Shown piece by piece: positions 1 through 9,386 of a stretch of 64,000 bases of DNA. Where the stretch lies: NCBI GenBank assembly GCA_016214905.1, contig JACRMQ010000005.1, positions 159,337 through 223,336 of the forward strand, read 5' to 3'. The stretch's first letter is position 1; each line of letters begins with the position of its first letter. Source of the DNA: Ignavibacteriales bacterium. GTDB taxonomy: Bacteria; Bacteroidota; Ignavibacteria; UBA10030; SZUA-254. The position numbers and the translations under genes were made by a program. Below the pieces are notes generated by a model that did no database searches, was not told the DNA's origin, and saw only the letters and a list, made by a program, of their open reading frames with translations.

Positions 1-34
1 TTAAGACAACTGTATTGCGTACTATGTATGACAA
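1..34 (-). CDS. Start of a PilO-like pilus assembly gene (partial)
   Basis: Only the first 11 codons lie in the window (MSYIVRNTVVL, from a TTG at 34 reading left off the edge). A CGGAGA ribosome-binding site sits 5 bases upstream at 40-45. It follows the PilM-PilN fusion by about 34 bases on the same strand, where pil operons usually carry pilO, and a short polar head leading into a hydrophobic stretch suits PilO. The assignment rests on position and the RBS, not on homology. Confidence 0.4.
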   Translation of the reverse strand, partial: MSYIVRNTVVL

Positions 35-68
35 AGGAATCTCCGATTGTTTTTATTCATTATCGTAA

Positions 69-1664
69 TTATTTTTTTGTTCCATCCGCAGGTGGTTGTT
101 CTGATTCTGCAGGTTTTTCGATTTGCGGAGGAATTGAAATCATAAAATTATACACCGGAGGTGTATTTGGTCTAATTTCTCGAACTTCTACTTTTGTTAA
201 AGTCGAATTTTCAAAGAGCGCGGCAATACGCGGAATTCTACCTCGGTAAAGAGCAAAACCTTGAATTGCCATTGCTCCGCCCGGTTGCGCACGCAACTCG
301 GTAATCCATGTCGCCCCTAAATCATCGACACCCTTGGTTAACTGGGCGATGGTTTTATTCCACCTGTCGGCGCCGGGGATCAGAGAATCGTAAACCGCGA
401 GTGCCGTGTTGAAGCGATTTATTTGCTCTTCGAGACCGCCGATTGCGGTTTTCATTTTTTCATTCTCACCAATTTTATCCTGTAATTGTGAAAGCGTTCT
501 TTGCCTGAGTGTAATTTCACGCTGAACTGTTGCATACCTAGTAGTGAAAAAGAATGATGATAGAAATACCAGCATAAGAAGCACGTACCCGTGCCAGGCA
601 AGTTTAAACGCACGCTGACCTTCGCGAACGGCTTCGGGCAATAAATTGGTCGGATAAAATCCGGGATGATCGTCGTCTAAAACTTTCCACGCTGTAGCTA
701 TTGGTATTGCAAATTCGGGTATCTGCAGCTGGATCTCGGGGGGAAGGGATGTTGCGTCGAGCTGGGGTGTGAGCAAATATTGAATTGCCACATCCGGAAG
801 TTGTTCCTTCATGAACTCTTCGAAGTTAATTTTTTTACTTTCACCCGCTATGAATATTTTATCGATACGGGGAATTCCCATGTTATCTTGTTCGAGAAGC
901 AAGCGACTGTAGACAGTGTTCTGAATATTCGGAGAATCATAACCTTCTCCAAGAACAGGCGCGAAATGGAAAAATTCCGTTCCCTTCATGAAGATAAGAC
1001 GGGTAAATTCTGCGCCGATATAAATGATTGTTGTAATCTCCTCCGGCGCGAAACCATAATTTGCCCGCGTGAGGTTCATCAGTGCAACATCACCGATCTC
1101 GATCAATGAAATCCGCGGAAGACGTTTACCCAAAAACGGTTTAATATCTTCTAAAAGATTGAGCAACGATACACCGTCTTCGCGCACAACACAAACGAGA
1201 TTTTTTTCAACCGAATAAAAATGATCGATCGCATCTGGAGCGGGTTGAACAGCACGAACGCTTCTTAATTCATCAAGAATACGTTGTTTAAGCTTTTTTT
1301 TCTCCAACCCGAAATCGCTTTCAAGTGTGTGATAATAAATGCTCGGCTCGGTTATCGAATAGCTAAATACATAATCATTCGTATTGTATTTAGAGATTAA
1401 ACCTAAAAGAACATTACTATTGTTTCCGGAACTATCCGTCGCTTGCTCGGTGCTGCCTAAAGCAAATGTTTCGCCTGTATCGGAGAGATTATCCAGATCG
1501 ACATTAGCAACCTGTCGCTCCTCCAGTTTGGTAACAAGCGAAGCAGATTGTAGTTCGTCTATTACAACATTTCCTTTTTTGATCGATAATTTCGCGAGCT
1601 TAAGTTCAAGCCCGTCTACAAAAATACCGATTGCCGAAGATTTTCTGCCGCGTAGTGAAGCCAT
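69..1664 (-). CDS. PilM-PilN fusion, type IV pilus inner-membrane platform
   Basis: 531 residues. The first ~340 residues resemble PilM, the actin-fold cytoplasmic protein that docks on PilN; for example the segment EEITTIIYIGAEFTRLIFM looks like the family's nucleotide-binding strand. A single membrane helix follows at about 357-374, then a coiled-coil (about 380-425) and a small periplasmic domain typical of PilN. In most bacteria these are two genes; here they form one chain. An AAGGA site precedes the ATG. It follows pilT by 24 bases and leads into a probable pilO start. Expected role: link the cytoplasmic motors and PilC to the periplasmic part of the pilus machine. The fusion is read directly; the PilM/PilN naming is from fold-level similarity. 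Confidence 0.75.
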   Translation of the reverse strand: MASLRGRKSSAIGIFVDGLELKLAKLSIKKGNVVIDELQSASLVTKLEERQVANVDLDNLSDTGETFALGSTEQATDSSGNNSNVLLGLISKYNTNDYVFSYSITEPSIYYHTLESDFGLEKKKLKQRILDELRSVRAVQPAPDAIDHFYSVEKNLVCVVREDGVSLLNLLEDIKPFLGKRLPRISLIEIGDVALMNLTRANYGFAPEEITTIIYIGAEFTRLIFMKGTEFFHFAPVLGEGYDSPNIQNTVYSRLLLEQDNMGIPRIDKIFIAGESKKINFEEFMKEQLPDVAIQYLLTPQLDATSLPPEIQLQIPEFAIPIATAWKVLDDDHPGFYPTNLLPEAVREGQRAFKLAWHGYVLLMLVFLSSFFFTTRYATVQREITLRQRTLSQLQDKIGENEKMKTAIGGLEEQINRFNTALAVYDSLIPGADRWNKTIAQLTKGVDDLGATWITELRAQPGGAMAIQGFALYRGRIPRIAALFENSTLTKVEVREIRPNTPPVYNFMISIPPQIEKPAESEQPPADGTKK

Positions 1665-1688
1665 AAAATTTCCTTAGTTTGTCTCCGA

Positions 1689-2924
1689 TTATTTATCGCT
1701 CGTAGTCGCGATATTCAACAATTGCTGCAAACGTCTCTTGTTGTTCGCAAAGTTCATTGCTACCTCGAGAGATATTTTTCGTTGTAGATATAATCTTTTT
1801 AAATCTTGTTCCATCGTGCACATTCCGAGTTCGCCCGATTCGGACATCATCTGGTATATCTCTCCCGTGTTGGTATTCTTAATCGCGGCTCGTACAGATG
1901 GAGTTGCAATCATAATTTCCTTCGCAAGTACACGTTTCTTATCTAAGCTGGGTACTAATTTTTGAGACATAACACATTGTAAAACGTCGGCCAATCGCAG
2001 GCGGACGCGCTCTTGTTCGATGGGGGGCACCTCGCCGATTATTCTGTCAATACTATCGACTGCTGATGATGTATGTAGCGTGGAAAATACTTTATGACCG
2101 CTGTCTGTCACCTCGAGCGCCGTAAGAATAGTATCGGGATCACGAAGCTCACCGATGATAATAATATCAGGATCCTGGCGAAGCGATTGTACCGTACCTT
2201 CCTTAAATGAAAGCACATCACGCCCTACTTCCCGATGCCTGATGATACAACGATCAGATCGATGCACGTATTCAACAGGCGAGGCAATGACCACAGCATG
2301 AGCATCGATCTGGTGGTTATTCATATCGAGAATGCTATCCAGGGTTGAACTTTTACCTGAGCCGGTTATACCCGTGACTAAAATAAGCCCTTCCTTCGTG
2401 TGAGCCAGACTTAAAACTTTTGTAACATTGGGATGAAATTCGAGCGATTTGTATGGACGAACTTCGGCATTGATTGCGCGAAGATTTAGCGCTATCTGAT
2501 CCAGATCGAAGTAAGTATCAGCCCTGAACCGATGCATTTGATCATTTTCGAAAATTGTGTATGAAAAATCAAGGTTTCGATTTTCATATAAAAATTGTCT
2601 TTGTCGTTCAAGCAGAATACTCTGGATAAGTACATTCATTTCATCGAATGTGAAAGCAGGAAGAGTTGGATCGGGTTTCTTTGTGCCGTGAATGCGGTAC
2701 CAAATTTTTCCTTGGCTTCCAAATCCTCCAAGATCAATATCGGAAGCGGAGATTTCGAACATTCGCATCAGAAAACTATCGAACATCCGCTTAATAATCA
2801 CCCGTTCTTCTTGAGATTGACGGGCAACCAGATCACCGATCAACATTTGGCGTTCGACGCCGTATGATGTTTCGGGGATGTTGCTTACTATCTGTTTTAT
2901 TATCGACTTTGCTTCTTCAATCAT
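1689..2924 (-). CDS. pilT: PilT-like pilus retraction ATPase
   Basis: 411 residues of the GspE/PilT secretion ATPase family. Visible motifs are the Walker A GITGSGKSST near residue 185, an Asp box and Walker B in DPDIIIIGELRDPDTI, and the His box HKVFSTLHTSSAVDSIDRI. There is no C-terminal four-cysteine zinc motif, which separates it from PilB in the same locus. The N-terminal domain is longer than in classic PilT of about 345 residues. A GAGAGA site precedes the ATG. It probably begins a separate transcription unit, because a terminator-like hairpin (3059-3094) lies between it and the upstream minor-pilin genes. Predicted role: ATP-driven pilus disassembly. Confidence 0.9.
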   Translation of the reverse strand: MIEEAKSIIKQIVSNIPETSYGVERQMLIGDLVARQSQEERVIIKRMFDSFLMRMFEISASDIDLGGFGSQGKIWYRIHGTKKPDPTLPAFTFDEMNVLIQSILLERQRQFLYENRNLDFSYTIFENDQMHRFRADTYFDLDQIALNLRAINAEVRPYKSLEFHPNVTKVLSLAHTKEGLILVTGITGSGKSSTLDSILDMNNHQIDAHAVVIASPVEYVHRSDRCIIRHREVGRDVLSFKEGTVQSLRQDPDIIIIGELRDPDTILTALEVTDSGHKVFSTLHTSSAVDSIDRIIGEVPPIEQERVRLRLADVLQCVMSQKLVPSLDKKRVLAKEIMIATPSVRAAIKNTNTGEIYQMMSESGELGMCTMEQDLKRLYLQRKISLEVAMNFANNKRRLQQLLNIATTSDK

Positions 2925-3058
2925 ATTTCTCTCTCAAGCTAAACTTTAACTCCTATCAGATAGCTGCATATACATTCATGGCGTGTAATATATGCAAAAG
3001 TTTAATTCTTGTCAAATTTTTTAAAAAAACGAAAAAAATTTCCATACAAATAAAAAAT

Positions 3059-3094
3059 GCCTCGAAATTATACTTGATTTACCCATTTCGAGGC
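3059..3094. terminator. Bidirectional terminator-like hairpin before pilT
   Basis: A perfect 10-bp inverted repeat (GCCTCGAAAT at 3059-3068, ATTTCGAGGC at 3085-3094) has a T-run on both sides, TTTTTT on the plus strand at about 3098 and on the minus strand just below 3059. It sits in the 197-base gap between the PilX-like stop and the pilT start, so it should end the pilin-pilC-pilB-minor-pilin transcript. A promoter for pilT would then lie in 2925-3058. Confidence 0.75.
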
Positions 3095-3121
3095 GAATTT
3101 TTTCTGCCTATTCAACGAAAC

Positions 3122-4153
3122 TTATTCATACCATGAAACAACTCTGTATGCTTGCATCTTATTTATAAATGTTGCCATCTGAAGTGCTTCAACGCTATAA
3201 CGGATATCGGCAGTTCCCTTCATCGTCAAGCTACTACCCGAAGGTCCAGTAGCCAAAACTGCACCCCAAATTTGAGGTGTGCCGGTAGCAGATGAAACTT
3301 CAACAGTGGTATTTTCGCTGTAGGCAATAACCAGCCCATAGAAATCGAAAGTTCCAACAAAATCTATATCACCATGAACTATTAAAACACCATAGAACTT
3401 ACCACCTCCACCAAACTTCGCTTTGCCATCCACATAACCAATAATTGGAGTTGATGGAGTACCATAATTACCAGTATTATTACTACCATTTGCAAAAACA
3501 ACATCAGCGCTGCTTATATATTCCGGCACATAAGAACCTGGATCGTCAGGGGGATTCACAATTATTTTTTTTGGATCTCCGGTAATGTATCCACTACTTC
3601 CGGCAATCAATAAACTTTCAGCTTTTGAAATAACAGAAACACCGTTAGTATCTAAAGCCGAATTACCTCGGGTACCATTCATATTATAGTTTTCACCGTA
3701 GATATGTGGATTACCGTTGAAGTTTAGTTGAAATCCGTCTGAACATAAACCAACTGCAGAATTTATTTTTGGAAATGGTTTCGGAGATCGCGATAAACGC
3801 AGTTTCATTCTATATATCGTGTCCATGTAAAAAGCTCTGCTCGTCATGTCAAACAATTTTCTTGTCACGGGATCTACTACCTGAACAGTAACAGTGCATT
3901 TCCCAGCCATTACACTCGGGACTATTTTTGCTATTTCATTTCGTTCGAGTGGATTTACGACCGATGAATCATTTGTATCCAGTCGGCGCAACAGCAAGTT
4001 AACTCCTGTATGGGCGATGTTTCTGGAAGTTGAATACTTCATGAAGCCCGTAACGTTTTCCGATAGTTGGTTCTTAGATCGATTAATATTGAACGAAATA
4101 ATTCCAACAACCACAGATAGACCTAACACAATCAATAATGCCATTTTCCCCAT
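3122..4153 (-). CDS. PilX-like minor pilin / exported pilus-associated protein
   Basis: 343 residues starting MGKMALLIVLGLSVVVG, a very short leader followed by one hydrophobic helix, as in pilin-like proteins. The rest is a Gly/Asn-rich, beta-rich exported region (about 130-330) with repeated short strands suggestive of a beta-solenoid. The canonical prepilin signal (G then Phe, with Glu at +5) is absent. An AAGGAG site precedes the ATG. It is the last of three consecutive pilin-like genes after pilB, where minor pilins PilV/W/X normally sit. No family match is certain; the label comes from context and architecture. Confidence 0.6.
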   Translation of the reverse strand: MGKMALLIVLGLSVVVGIISFNINRSKNQLSENVTGFMKYSTSRNIAHTGVNLLLRRLDTNDSSVVNPLERNEIAKIVPSVMAGKCTVTVQVVDPVTRKLFDMTSRAFYMDTIYRMKLRLSRSPKPFPKINSAVGLCSDGFQLNFNGNPHIYGENYNMNGTRGNSALDTNGVSVISKAESLLIAGSSGYITGDPKKIIVNPPDDPGSYVPEYISSADVVFANGSNNTGNYGTPSTPIIGYVDGKAKFGGGGKFYGVLIVHGDIDFVGTFDFYGLVIAYSENTTVEVSSATGTPQIWGAVLATGPSGSSLTMKGTADIRYSVEALQMATFINKMQAYRVVSWYE

Positions 4154-4171
4154 AACTATAACTCCTTCATA

Positions 4172-4762
4172 TTACTGTAAATTTCTAGGATAAATTAATT
4201 TTTGATACATAGCATGAGTATATGATCTACCTCCTGCTCGAGTTGTGTCAAAGGGTTCGGGACTCTCTAATCGTAATCGTATTTTTACGGACCTAATCTT
4301 ATCGAGATTCGCTCCCGTTATAGGAAATACGAGTTTTGTATCTGTCGAATCAAAGTAAGCCAGTGAAAAATCAATAACGCTGTAATTAATATAAACTTTT
4401 GTAATATTTTCTATGCGGAACAACATTTTATCCAGAGGATTTTTTGAATTTAAAACATAATCACCCAGCCCATATTCCACAATGTCAGTAGCACCCGAAA
4501 TGTCTTTAAGGTTGGTTTTAAATTTAATATGTGAACTCTCCGCAATTGTTATTGCAGGTCGGGCGGCACCTGTGATTGTATAACCAACTTTATAGAAATC
4601 GAATTCTATAATACGGGCAAGTTGAATAGTTTCCATCTGAGTATTGAACTCTACCATTCCGCGATAGTTTTCATCCGATAGATTGATATTTACATTCATC
4701 ACCATTAGAATTATCATTCCCGCAATCACGGAAGCAAATATTATATCCAACATCACTGTCAT
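4172..4762 (-). CDS. PilW-like minor pilin
   Basis: 196 residues. An N-terminal hydrophobic helix (about 5-25) is followed by an amphipathic stretch with NTQMETIQLARIIEFDFYKVG, which resembles the PilW segment after its transmembrane helix, then a beta-rich domain. The usual prepilin peptidase motif is missing: no Gly-Phe junction and no Glu5. AAAGGAG lies 7 bases before the ATG. It lies 12 bases after the PilV-like gene and 18 bases before the PilX-like gene, clearly one operon. Role as a pilus tip or priming subunit is inferred. Confidence 0.6.
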   Translation of the reverse strand: MTVMLDIIFASVIAGMIILMVMNVNINLSDENYRGMVEFNTQMETIQLARIIEFDFYKVGYTITGAARPAITIAESSHIKFKTNLKDISGATDIVEYGLGDYVLNSKNPLDKMLFRIENITKVYINYSVIDFSLAYFDSTDTKLVFPITGANLDKIRSVKIRLRLESPEPFDTTRAGGRSYTHAMYQKLIYPRNLQ

Positions 4763-4774
4763 ATATATCTCCTT

Positions 4775-5386
4775 TTATAAATAACGCCGGTATATGGCTA
4801 TATCAGAGAGTTGAAGATAATAAGGGCTTGCCCACTCATCATAATTTCTATCGTCGACTGCAAGGTTCCTATGACGTACATAAACATTTACTTTTTTTAA
4901 AAATGTCTGTGAACCCGATTGGATATCCGGATTTGACTCTGTAACATAAATTACTGTGACTTTTACAGTAAAAAGACCCAACGATTGTGAATAATAATAA
5001 CGTCGATAGTTATGATAATCATCTATATCATTATAATAAATAGCGGAGCGATAGCTAATCGAAGTATCGGGTGGTTCTGGTTGAGGAACTAAATTAACTT
5101 CATTCCTCGGCTCATTTGTGGTAATTCCAACCTCAGGTCCCAGACGAGCAATTGTTGTAAATTTTGACTCTTGTCCCGGGAATACTTTGTTTATCACTGT
5201 AGCCGAATCGAATTGAGCGGTTAAAATTTCATCGAGCATAGATTGTGCTATTGAAGTTGCCGCGAGCGAGGCTTCAGCTTGTAGAATAGTCGTTGTTTTG
5301 CTGATTATCAGTGAATTCACAGACATCGATACAATCGATAGAAGTGTTAATGCGCCAATTACTAGAAGCAGTTGTCCGGTATTCAT
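4775..5386 (-). CDS. PilV-like minor pilin
   Basis: 203 residues beginning MNTGQLLLVIGALTLLSIVS, a four-residue leader ending in Gly and a hydrophobic helix, followed by an Ala-rich helix with LAATSIAQSMLDEI, the pattern seen after the helix in PilV/GspI-type proteins. The rest is beta-rich and Tyr-rich. After the Gly, position +1 is Gln and +5 is Val rather than Phe/Met and Glu. It is co-directional with pilB upstream (80-base gap) and the PilW-like gene downstream. The minor-pilin role is inferred from position and architecture. Confidence 0.6.
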   Translation of the reverse strand: MNTGQLLLVIGALTLLSIVSMSVNSLIISKTTTILQAEASLAATSIAQSMLDEILTAQFDSATVINKVFPGQESKFTTIARLGPEVGITTNEPRNEVNLVPQPEPPDTSISYRSAIYYNDIDDYHNYRRYYYSQSLGLFTVKVTVIYVTESNPDIQSGSQTFLKKVNVYVRHRNLAVDDRNYDEWASPYYLQLSDIAIYRRYL

Positions 5387-5466
5387 AAGATTACTATTTC
5401 TTTTTAATCAAGTTACTTCAGTTACTTGCGACATTCAACCCAATTGTGATAAATATCATATGGAAC

Positions 5467-7257
5467 TCAATCTTCCGTTGTAGTAGCAATTATTTCTTCT
5501 AATGTTGTGGCCCCTTCCATCATTCTTTCCATACCTGAGCGGCGCAATGTCCACATTCCGTCTTTGATCGCTTGTTCACGAAGCGCATTCTCATCAACTT
5601 CGTCTCCTGCGGTTACTATCAATTGTTTAATTTCACGTGTAAAATATAATGCTTCGTGGATGGCCGCCCGCCCTTTCCAGCCACCATTACATTTTTCACA
5701 TCCGACCGGGGCATAAAATGTAGCACTCTTTATCATTTCATCGGTAAATCCGAACTTATTGAATATTTCCTTATCTTTCTCGGTCATCTTCATAGGTTTT
5801 TTACAAAGTGGACATAAGGTTCTTATCAACCTTTGTGCGACCACAATATTTATAGCATACGCGATCAGAAAAGGTTCTATCCCCATTTTAAACAGACGTG
5901 AAATTGCGCTCGGTGCATCGTTTGTGTGCAATGTTGAAAATGTCAGATGTCCCGTGTTTGCAAGCTTCACAGCTATTTCGGCTGTAGTTTTATCGCGCAT
6001 CTCACCAACCAGCACAATATCAGGATCGTGACGGAGAATACCGCGTATCGCAAGATCGAAATCCATCTTCGGTCCAATTTTTAACTGCCTTGCACCTTTA
6101 ATTATATATTCTACAGGATCTTCGACCGTTAAAACGTTTACAGTCGGATCTATGACTTGATGGAGTGCGGCAATCAGTGTTGTACTTTTTCCACTTCCGG
6201 TTGGACCTGTTAATATCACAATTCCTTGAGGTTTGGAAATTGCTTTGTAGAAAAAGTCGCGCGCCGGTCCTTGAAGACCGAGTTTGTTGAGATCGGTGAT
6301 AACTTTACGGTCATCTAAAACACGGATAACAATACTTTCGAATTTATGTTTGAACTCGGTACCAACGATCGGCATGATTGAAACTCTGAAACGGATCTGG
6401 TGCCCGTCGATTGTTCGCTGGATAAAACCGTCCTGCGACATTTCACGCTCAAACCGATCAACATTTTTCGATCGGTCTTTTACAACGGCAGCAACTGCTT
6501 CAGGCATTGTATTTTCCTGGACATGCCATATTTTCAAATTGCCATCGAGCCGCATCAGGATTTCGGTCCTGTTACCTTCTTTCCCGATTATATGAATATC
6601 GCTCGATCCGGACCGAACTGCTTCGACCAGACATCCTTCCACCAAATTGACAAGAGCGCTTTTGTTAATTTCACTTTCGAGTGTTTCCTCATCAACGCTC
6701 CCCTCATCTTCCACACCAGTTTGTAACTGAACGTCGGCATTCGCAAGCAACTTAAGAAATTCATTCTCGGGCGGCACTACTTGTTCTAACAGGTTCTGCA
6801 AGTCTTTCATCCTGCAGTAACAAACCTCATATTTTTTCACGCCAAAATTTCTTGCCACCGATGGTATGTTTCGATCGGTTGGATCTCCTGCAATTATTAT
6901 TAATTTATCCGGTTGCTTTTCATCAAACTTCAGCGGCAACATTTTAGTCTGAATCAGAAGATCGCGGTAATTTTCAGGTAAAGTATCTACATATTTTTTA
7001 ATAAATTCAATCCGCGGCGGATCGACGAGTTCATCGCTCAGGTAAATTTCTCGAAAGGCATAGAGATTGGCGACTTCCCGAAAAACCAGATCGTGATCTA
7101 TTCGAAAATCGGTTACTAATATTTGCCCCAGATTGCGACGTGTTTTCTTATCTTCACTTTCGCGCACACGAAGCGATCTTTCAAGAGTTTCATAATCTAT
7201 GATACCCTTCTTCAGAAGCGTGTAACCTATTTTATCGGTAATATCAACATCTGCCAT
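5467..7257 (-). CDS. pilB: PilB-like pilus extension ATPase
   Basis: 596 residues, normal for PilB/GspE. An N-terminal MshE_N-like region (about 1-160) precedes the motor domain. Walker A is GPTGSGKSTTL at about 350-360; the Asp box and Walker B are in DPDIVLVGEMRDKTTAEIA; the His box is HLTFSTLHTNDAPSAI. A four-cysteine zinc motif (CPLCKK then CEKC, about 480-522) is the hallmark of PilB/GspE extension motors and is absent from the PilT gene nearby. It sits 32 bases after pilC. Predicted role: cytoplasmic hexamer powering pilin insertion through PilC. Confidence 0.93.
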   Translation of the reverse strand: MADVDITDKIGYTLLKKGIIDYETLERSLRVRESEDKKTRRNLGQILVTDFRIDHDLVFREVANLYAFREIYLSDELVDPPRIEFIKKYVDTLPENYRDLLIQTKMLPLKFDEKQPDKLIIIAGDPTDRNIPSVARNFGVKKYEVCYCRMKDLQNLLEQVVPPENEFLKLLANADVQLQTGVEDEGSVDEETLESEINKSALVNLVEGCLVEAVRSGSSDIHIIGKEGNRTEILMRLDGNLKIWHVQENTMPEAVAAVVKDRSKNVDRFEREMSQDGFIQRTIDGHQIRFRVSIMPIVGTEFKHKFESIVIRVLDDRKVITDLNKLGLQGPARDFFYKAISKPQGIVILTGPTGSGKSTTLIAALHQVIDPTVNVLTVEDPVEYIIKGARQLKIGPKMDFDLAIRGILRHDPDIVLVGEMRDKTTAEIAVKLANTGHLTFSTLHTNDAPSAISRLFKMGIEPFLIAYAINIVVAQRLIRTLCPLCKKPMKMTEKDKEIFNKFGFTDEMIKSATFYAPVGCEKCNGGWKGRAAIHEALYFTREIKQLIVTAGDEVDENALREQAIKDGMWTLRRSGMERMMEGATTLEEIIATTTED

Positions 7258-7289
7258 TTTATTTGTCCAAAATTACATAGTACCGTCAA

Positions 7290-8639
7290 TCATTTACCAC
7301 CCATGCTACTTGGGTGGAATGTAGCCGTTTCAGAAGATACGAGTGTCAATAAAGTCAATACGATCATGATTATCATATTCACCCAAAGTTGGATAAAATC
7401 GATCGCGTTTCTCATTTTATAATTTGTTTCTTTTTCATAATACTCGGCGAGCTGTAATGCGGTGTGTTTTACAGTACCGGTTTCAGCGCCGGAATGGAAA
7501 CGGGATATCGCTGTTTTAGTGAAAACGTTGCTTGCCTCGAACGCCTCGGTGATGCCGGCGCCTCTTTCAACCATCATCGGAATTGCAATTGTTTTTATCT
7601 GGTGTTCCATATATTTATTACTGCACGCTTCGGCAGCCATCCTGATCACGTCGATGTTCTCACCTGCCCCGCTATATAAAGCATAAAATACACGGCAAAA
7701 AATTTCGATTGCCGATTTATGGAGCAAAGAACCTAACACCGGGATTTTCCATATGTATTGATCGAGAATAAATCTTCCTCTCTCAGTAGTAAAAAATCGG
7801 ATTGCAAACACAATCGGTATCAGCGTGAGGATGAGTATGACAAGAAAATTATCTTGAAGAAAATAACTCATTTGCAATGAATAGTAGGTCATAGGAAACT
7901 GACGCATATCCACTTTTAATCTGACAAAGACTTCAGCCATATCCGGGAAAATGAATCCCACATAATAAACGCAAGCACCGAACAATGCTACCAGCGTTAC
8001 TGCGGGCATGATGAGTGCGCTCTTTAGGTTTTTTTTGAATTCAGCGCGTCGCTCAAGGAATTTCGCCGTGCTATCGTAAATCTCAGCCATATTTCCGCTC
8101 TTTGACGCTAGCCCTAGCATGTGCGCGGCAAATCTGCCCAACACCCCTTCTTGTTTAACAAAAACTTTCTCGCTGTCTTTACCTTGTTTCAATTCATTAT
8201 TGATTTCACGGATAGAATCGCGGAGAGTTTTATTTTCGATGTCATTTACCATAAGTTGTAAAATCTCATTGTATGGTAATTTCTGACGGATGAGATCTGC
8301 GCTTACCCGAACGAATGTGACAATTTCTGCGTTGGGAGGTTTAATTTTAAAATCAACTGTCTTCTTCCGCACGCTGAGAACACGGAATCCCATTTTGGAA
8401 AGGGCATCCTGAACTTCCTCTTTGGTGAAAGCTTTTTGCTCACCCAGCAACGGTTTTTCTCCGCCACGCTGAACTTTATATAAGAATGTAGCACGCGGCA
8501 GAACACGTAGCAACTTAAATTTTCTCGTCGCAGCCATTTGCTGCGATTTTTGTTTTGCAACACGAGGATTCTCGGCTTCTATAATTCCCTGTATCGCTTT
8601 TCCAGAAGTCGAGATACCCTCTATCCGAAATTCAGGCAT
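7290..8639 (-). CDS. pilC: PilC/GspF-like inner-membrane platform protein
   Basis: 449 residues of the type II secretion F / PilC family. A soluble N-terminal region of about 120 residues is followed by two copies of the helical GspF domain and three hydrophobic segments, near ALIMPAVTLVALFGACVYYV, FLVILILTLIPIVFAI and the C-terminal IDFIQLWVNMIIMIVLTLL. A CGGAG site precedes the ATG. It couples the PilB motor, encoded immediately downstream, to pilin assembly. A strong hairpin separates it from the two pilin genes upstream, so it may be expressed at a lower level than they are. Confidence 0.9.
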   Translation of the reverse strand: MPEFRIEGISTSGKAIQGIIEAENPRVAKQKSQQMAATRKFKLLRVLPRATFLYKVQRGGEKPLLGEQKAFTKEEVQDALSKMGFRVLSVRKKTVDFKIKPPNAEIVTFVRVSADLIRQKLPYNEILQLMVNDIENKTLRDSIREINNELKQGKDSEKVFVKQEGVLGRFAAHMLGLASKSGNMAEIYDSTAKFLERRAEFKKNLKSALIMPAVTLVALFGACVYYVGFIFPDMAEVFVRLKVDMRQFPMTYYSLQMSYFLQDNFLVILILTLIPIVFAIRFFTTERGRFILDQYIWKIPVLGSLLHKSAIEIFCRVFYALYSGAGENIDVIRMAAEACSNKYMEHQIKTIAIPMMVERGAGITEAFEASNVFTKTAISRFHSGAETGTVKHTALQLAEYYEKETNYKMRNAIDFIQLWVNMIIMIVLTLLTLVSSETATFHPSSMGGK

Positions 8640-8823
8640 TGAACCACTCCGTTTCTATTTTTCTACTATTTTACAACTGCTCGTCCGACCCTATCGACCT
8701 TGCTTGTTGTATCAATCGGCGACGATATCTTTTGCCGAAGCAATCTACGTTACATTTTTTTAAAAAGCAACCTGTATATTAACCAGATCACAATTGGTTG
8801 CTTTCAATCACCTAAGACAAAAA

Positions 8824-8872
8824 TGCTTTGCCAGATTTCGAGGATCATCGTCCTGTTACATCTGGCAAAGCA
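8824..8872 (-). terminator. Strong hairpin/attenuator between pilin genes and pilC
   Basis: A perfect 13-bp inverted repeat (TGCTTTGCCAGAT at 8824-8836, its complement at 8860-8872) encloses a loop that can itself pair (AGGA...TCCT). On the minus strand it is followed by TTTTTG, giving an intrinsic-terminator layout just after the second pilin gene. It may set a high pilin to low machinery ratio or stabilise the pilin mRNA 3' end. The remainder of 8640-8935 shows no gene. Confidence 0.7.
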
Positions 8873-8935
8873 AATATATCGGCGCTCCAGAACATCTCAT
8901 CTATAATTTGAGATGCCAAAGCTATACTATATTAA

Positions 8936-9319
8936 TTACCAGCCCGAACTATATGACAGAGTTGTCTTTCCGGTCGAATCAACCGTACAATCTGAGGTAT
9001 AGCTTGAACTGAGCGATGAGACACCACGGAAAACGATTGTTGTGGCAGTTCCGGCAGTTTGAATTGTGTAAGTACCGTTATCATCCGATGCCATCTTAGT
9101 TGGTACAGTATAATTAACATACGATCCACCGCCTCCGCCCATGGTTGTCGGACGAATTTTATATTGGTATGCATTAGCTGCAATATTTACCAAGCTCGAT
9201 GTAACACCGTCTTTATTCGCTTGTGTACTGTGTGCACCGAATTGTGAAATACCAACTGCGATGGCTATACCGACGATTATAACGCCGAGTATGATAAGTA
9301 GAAGTTGTTGCTGACCCAT
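8936..9319 (-). CDS. Pilin-like subunit, paralogue 2
   Basis: 127 residues beginning MGQQQLLLIILGVIIVGIAI, a single hydrophobic helix, then a helical stretch and a small beta-rich, Gly/Ser/Thr-rich head ending in GW. It is a clear paralogue of the gene at 9387-9767, with near-identical first 25 residues and matching blocks such as AANAY-YKIRP. AAAGGAG precedes the ATG. Two cysteine positions are not obvious as a pair; only one Cys is present. The leader lacks the usual G|FxxxE site. Being first in the pil transcript and followed by a terminator-like hairpin suits a major, abundant pilin, but this is inference. Confidence 0.75.
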   Translation of the reverse strand: MGQQQLLLIILGVIIVGIAIAVGISQFGAHSTQANKDGVTSSLVNIAANAYQYKIRPTTMGGGGGSYVNYTVPTKMASDDNGTYTIQTAGTATTIVFRGVSSLSSSYTSDCTVDSTGKTTLSYSSGW

Positions 9320-9386
9320 AATAAATCTCCTTTAGATTGTTGTTGTGTGTTATTTGATGTTTAATAATTAAATAAATTTTTGTGTT

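Noticed and set aside
6284..6726. Plus-strand open frames opposite pilB
   Set aside because: Antisense shadows of a well-supported ATPase gene, with no RBS or homology.
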